A stretch of DNA of 8,868 bases from Myxococcota bacterium (GTDB lineage Bacteria > Myxococcota_C > UBA6777), in contig CAUJFU010000112.1 of the NCBI GenBank assembly GCA_963169055.1, positions 1 to 8,868 of the forward strand, given 5' to 3'. Shown in pieces: positions 6,406-8,868 of this stretch; the stretch's first letter is position 1; the number at the start of each line of letters is the position of its first letter. The notes under the pieces were generated by a model. The model was not told the origin of the DNA, searched no databases, and saw nothing but the letters and a program-made list of their open reading frames with translations. A program made the position numbers and the translations under genes.

Positions 6406-7091
6406 TCCGTTTGCACGTTACAGTAGAAGGGCAAACGGAAAAAGCGTTCGTTGATATAGTGCTTGCTCCCTATCTGGCGGGCTTTGATGTGTATGCGGAT
6501 GCTCGATGTGTGCTCACAAGCAAAGACAAACGGGCCGCGAAAACGTATCGTGGCGGACTCATCAGTTATCAAAAAGCGAAGAAAGATATCGAAGCGTGGA
6601 TGAAAGAAGATCAAGCCGACGAGTGCCGATTTACGACCATGTTCGATCTGTACGCGCTTCCTGACGATTTTCCCAAATACCAAGAAACAAAGATGTTTCC
6701 TCCTTATCCGCGTGTGAAAACACTTGAAGAGGCTTTTGCCCTCGACCTCAACGACCAACGGTTTGTGCCTTACATCCAACTGCACGAATTTGAAACGCTG
6801 CTCTTGGCTGCACCGGAATATCTGGATTGGGAGTATCTCGAACATGACGATGCCATCGCAAATCTCGCAAGCAGCATCGGCGATCAAAATCCCGAACTAA
6901 TCAACGACGGGCGTGAAACGGCCCCATCCAAGCGCATCATCAAAGAGATCCCTGAGTATGACAAAGCCACTTCTGGAGTCTCGGTTGTCGCTCGTATTGG
7001 TTTGGCAAAGCTCCGCCAACGTTGCCAACACTTCCACGAATGGCTTTGTATCACCGAACAACTGAACACCACGAAAACCTCGGACTTCTGA
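6402..7091 (+). CDS. DUF4276 family protein (probable TOPRIM-like effector partner)
   Basis: This is a 229-residue soluble protein. Motifs I recognise from DUF4276 are the N-terminal beta-strand ending in VEGQTE (8-13), TTMFDLYALPDDFP (78-91), QLHEFETLL (126-134), NPELINDGRETAPSKRI (163-179), and a C-terminal GVSVVARIGLAKLRQRCQHFHEWL helix region (192-215). The hhVEGxTE start, with E9 as candidate metal ligand followed by D82, resembles the TOPRIM metal-binding layout of OLD-family and AriB-like nucleases; that placement is from memory of the fold, not shown here. It is fully coupled to the ATPase (ATGA overlap, GGAGG 6 bases upstream), and no third gene follows on this strand before the convergent RCC1 gene. 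It is likely the effector or catalytic subunit of the two-gene module. A defence role is inferred from architecture. Alternatives are a DNA-repair or housekeeping ATPase-nuclease pair. Confidence 0.92.
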   Translation: MIRLHVTVEGQTEKAFVDIVLAPYLAGFDVYADARCVLTSKDKRAAKTYRGGLISYQKAKKDIEAWMKEDQADECRFTTMFDLYALPDDFPKYQETKMFPPYPRVKTLEEAFALDLNDQRFVPYIQLHEFETLLLAAPEYLDWEYLEHDDAIANLASSIGDQNPELINDGRETAPSKRIIKEIPEYDKATSGVSVVARIGLAKLRQRCQHFHEWLCITEQLNTTKTSDF

Positions 7092-7160
7092 GCAACAAGA
7101 GCCTCCGATCGTTTCATACACTTTTTGCGCACACAGCTCTCGCCTCAGTTGTCCGTTCTG

Positions 7161-7216
7161 CTCTCCCCCTTCGCCGCCGCGACAGCGGGGAGAAGGGGGC
7201 GGGGGGATGAGGGGAC
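7161..7216. repeat. REP-like GC-rich hairpin in the convergent spacer
   Basis: The 187-bp spacer between the convergent DUF4276 and RCC1 genes holds a GC-rich inverted repeat with two alternative pairings: TCTCCCC (7162-7168) with GGGGAGA (7187-7193), or CCCCCTT (7165-7171) with AAGGGGG (7193-7199). It is followed by GCGGGGGGATGAGGGG. This style (CTCCCC...GGGGAGA then G-rich GATGAGGGG) resembles dispersed extragenic repeats of many proteobacteria-like genomes. It lacks a T-tract, so any terminator role for the two converging transcripts is uncertain. Confidence 0.5.
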
Positions 7217-7278
7217 AAGAACGAGAGGGCCTCTTCATGGACAAGTTATCGCGCAAAATCTTACACACGAACCGACTT

Positions 7279-8652
7279 CTACGGTAATTCGATCGGCAGC
7301 TTATCGGGCTTGTCGCGTTTGGTGGTGTCGCCGTAGCCGAGTTGGCCGAAGGTATTGTACCCCCAACATTTGATGGTGTGGTTGTCAAGAACCACACAAT
7401 TGTTGTTGGCAGCGGATGAGACGGAGAGTGCGGTGCGAGAGAGACCGAGATCGAGCGGGTAGCTCGCAGGCTTGTCGCGCTGCATGATGTCGCCATAGCC
7501 GAGTTGACCGTCGGCGTTGTTTCCCCAACATTTCACGCTGCCGTTGTCCAAGATCGCGCAGGTATGGCTTGATCCGACAGAAACGGCTTGGGCAGTGCGG
7601 CCTGTTCCGAGGTCGATCGCGTTCGCATCTGGTTTGTTGCGATTGGTGGTGTCGCCGTAGCCGAGTCGGCCACCTCCGTTGTTTCCCCAACATTTGAGGG
7701 TATCGTTATCGAGAACCGCGCACACATGAGCCGAACCGACGGCGATAGATTTGGCGGTGCGCCCGCTTCCGAGATCGATGCTCGTTGCGGGTGGGGCGTC
7801 TCGGTTGGTGGTGGTGGTTCCGTCGCCGAGTTGGCCGTAAGTGTTGTCTCCCCAACACTTGACGCCACCATTGTTTAAGATCACACAAGTGTGATCGCTA
7901 TTCGCGACGATACTTTTGGCGGAGAGTCCGCTTCCAAGGTTCACAGAGGCTGAGGAGGGCTGATTTCGCGGCATGGTGTCGCCGTAGCCGAGGTAGCCTT
8001 TGTCGTTGAGTCCCCAACACTTGACGCTGTTGTCGTCCAAGATCGCACAGGTATGTTTACCGCCCACCGCAACGGACTTGGCAGTGCGTCCTGTCCCGAG
8101 ATCGATCGCAGTCGTTGGCGGGGCGTTCGAGGAAAAAGGACTTGTGCTGCCGTTGCCGAGTTCGCCTGCGCTATTGTTCCCCCAACATTTGAGGGTATAG
8201 TCATCCAAAACCACGCAGGTGTGGGAATTTCCGACAGACATGGACACCGCGATGCGCCCAGTTCCGAAGTGAATGGGGACGCTGTCAGGTTTCTTTCGCA
8301 CCGTCGTATCACCGTAGCCGAGCTGGCCGACGGCATTGAAGCCCCAGCAAGTGGCGTTTCCACCAAACAAGCAGGTGACTTGAAGCCCCATAACGATCTG
8401 TGGAGGGATCCGACAACGGCTTGAAGAACAGACTTCGGACGCAGCACAAGGCTTGCCACATCCGCCACAATGGGCCTCAGAGGCCGTGATATCCGCGCAG
8501 ACCCCGCTACAAAGAGATAGGCCCGCCGTACAAGACGTTTCGCCACAAGCACCGTTGAAACAGACACCGGGGGGAGAGCAAGCCTTGTTGCATCCGCCAC
8601 AATGTGCGTTCGTCGTTTTTGTATCGACGCAAACGCCGTTGCACTCGGATTG
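7279..8652 (-). CDS. RCC1-repeat beta-propeller protein, distal part of a gene interrupted by TGA
   Basis: This is the 3' part of a large predicted surface protein. Downstream of the in-frame TGA at 8653-8655 the frame is open to TAG at 7279-7281. It first encodes the remaining Cys-rich modules (HCGGCNKAC, HCGGCGKPC), then seven RCC1-type repeats with cores CWGFNAVGQLGYGD, CWGNNSAGELGNGS, CWGLNDKGYLGYGD, CWGDNTYGQLGDGT, CWGNNGGGRLGYGD, CWGNNADGQLGYGD and CWGYNTFGQLGYGD. Their period at DNA level is 162-168 nt, or 54-56 residues. Seven repeats are enough for one closed seven-bladed propeller, and the protein ends (PIELP) right after the last. Most repeats carry a Cys pair (HTC or HVC, and KCWG), as in exported bacterial RCC1 proteins. 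The first ATG after the TGA is 8389-8391, without a Shine-Dalgarno and in the middle of the linker, so it is probably not the natural start. In bacteria these propellers are presumed interaction or surface modules; the ligand is unknown. Confidence 0.88.
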   Translation of the reverse strand, partial: QSECNGVCVDTKTTNAHCGGCNKACSPPGVCFNGACGETSCTAGLSLCSGVCADITASEAHCGGCGKPCAASEVCSSSRCRIPPQIVMGLQVTCLFGGNATCWGFNAVGQLGYGDTTVRKKPDSVPIHFGTGRIAVSMSVGNSHTCVVLDDYTLKCWGNNSAGELGNGSTSPFSSNAPPTTAIDLGTGRTAKSVAVGGKHTCAILDDNSVKCWGLNDKGYLGYGDTMPRNQPSSASVNLGSGLSAKSIVANSDHTCVILNNGGVKCWGDNTYGQLGDGTTTTNRDAPPATSIDLGSGRTAKSIAVGSAHVCAVLDNDTLKCWGNNGGGRLGYGDTTNRNKPDANAIDLGTGRTAQAVSVGSSHTCAILDNGSVKCWGNNADGQLGYGDIMQRDKPASYPLDLGLSRTALSVSSAANNNCVVLDNHTIKCWGYNTFGQLGYGDTTKRDKPDKLPIELP

Positions 8653-8655
8653 TCA
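8653..8655 (-). other. In-frame TGA interrupting the Cys-rich/RCC1 gene
   Basis: The module reads ...CACPN-stop-QSECNGVCVD..., while the neighbouring repeat reads CACLNGLTECSSVCVD. TGA stands where the sister copy has GGA (Gly), a one-base difference, and the frame and Cys spacing continue intact on both sides. It is a nonsense substitution or sequence error, not a frameshift. Confidence 0.85.
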
Positions 8656-8868
8656 GTTGGGGCAGGCGCACTGGCTCGCCTGACAGGTCTTTGGCTGACC
8701 GCAAGCGTTGCCACACGCACCACAATGCGCAACAGAGGTTTTTGTATCGACGCAAACGCTGCTGCACTCGGTGAGTCCGTTGAGGCAAGCGCACTGACCC
8801 GCCTGACAGGTCTTTGGCTCGCCGCAAGCCTTGCTGCATCCGCCACAATGCGCAACAGAAGTTTTTGT
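8653..8868 (-). CDS. Cys-rich module region of the same gene, 5' end outside the window, ending at TGA
   Basis: Reading the minus strand in the RCC1 frame from the right edge gives Cys-rich modules containing VAHCGGCSKACG, EPKTCQAGQCACLNG and VAHCGACGNACGQPKTC. The frame stops at TGA 8653-8655, and the same module pattern continues beyond it in the same frame. This is therefore the upstream part of the RCC1 protein and not a separate gene. The modules belong to the same family as those in the lipoprotein at 4143-5240. The true start and any signal peptide lie beyond position 8868. If the TGA is real and not read through, the product is a truncated Cys-rich fragment without the propeller. Confidence 0.75.
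   Translation of the reverse strand, partial: TKTSVAHCGGCSKACGEPKTCQAGQCACLNGLTECSSVCVDTKTSVAHCGACGNACGQPKTCQASQCACPN

Larger units (their letters stand above)
8596..8868 (-). repeat. 123-bp tandem repeat encoding Cys-rich modules
   Basis: The plus-strand string TTTTTGTATCGACGC recurs at about 8616 and 8739, and its beginning recurs again at 8862-8868. That is a period of 123 nt, or 41 codons. Flanking DNA is also near-identical between copies (for example GCCTGACAGGTCTTTGGCT). The high DNA identity indicates recent duplication or homogenisation of modules, unlike the more diverged modules of the gene at 4143. Confidence 0.75.

Noticed and set aside
8653-8655. Selenocysteine codon or TGA-as-glycine genetic code
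   Set aside because: The position aligns to Gly not Cys, and TGA is the normal stop of several intact genes in the window.
7941-8855. 304-codon minus-strand frame spanning the in-frame TGA
   Set aside because: It is a frame-shifted shadow; the conserved Cys modules and RCC1 repeats are all in the frame that contains the TGA.

Overview
The window looks like a mid-GC bacterial chromosome fragment, most likely from the myxobacteria and relatives (Myxococcota, Bradymonadota or other former Deltaproteobacteria). This rests on two large secreted-type proteins with iterated Cys-rich modules (HCGxCG...C...C), one of them fused to a seven-repeat RCC1-type propeller. Both styles are common in that group. 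No genus can be named from the sequence. TGA ends at least four of the intact genes, so the genetic code is standard.

Layout. Positions 1-189 are intergenic and hold a REP-like double hairpin (41-89). Positions 190-2969 are on the minus strand: typA/bipA (1158-2969), a ribosome-associated translational GTPase, followed downstream by a tandem double-receiver protein (190-1032). A 317-bp divergent spacer separates typA from a plus-strand DUF938 methyltransferase (3287-3928). Positions 3929-4142 carry five imperfect 29-bp tandem repeats, just upstream of a predicted Cys-rich lipoprotein (4143-5240). Next comes a tight plus-strand pair: an ABC/AAA-type ATPase (5293-6405) and a DUF4276 protein (6402-7091), which overlap by ATGA. 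A convergent spacer with a second REP-like GC hairpin (about 7161-7216) leads to a minus-strand gene running off the right edge. It encodes Cys-rich modules followed by seven RCC1 repeats (7279 to beyond 8868).

Function. TypA, the receiver protein and the methyltransferase look like ordinary chromosomal genes. The ATPase-DUF4276 pair is the best candidate for an under-described system. It has strong translational coupling, locally AT-richer DNA than its neighbours, and an architecture recalling PARIS (AriA ATPase plus AriB TOPRIM-type effector), but with DUF4276 as the partner. A defence role is inference from architecture only. The pair sits between two unrelated genes that share the same Cys-rich module family.

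The right-hand RCC1 gene contains an in-frame TGA (8653-8655) where the sister repeat has GGA (Gly). It is therefore a recent nonsense allele, a recoding case or a sequence error. No rRNA, tRNA, CRISPR array or insertion sequence was recognised.
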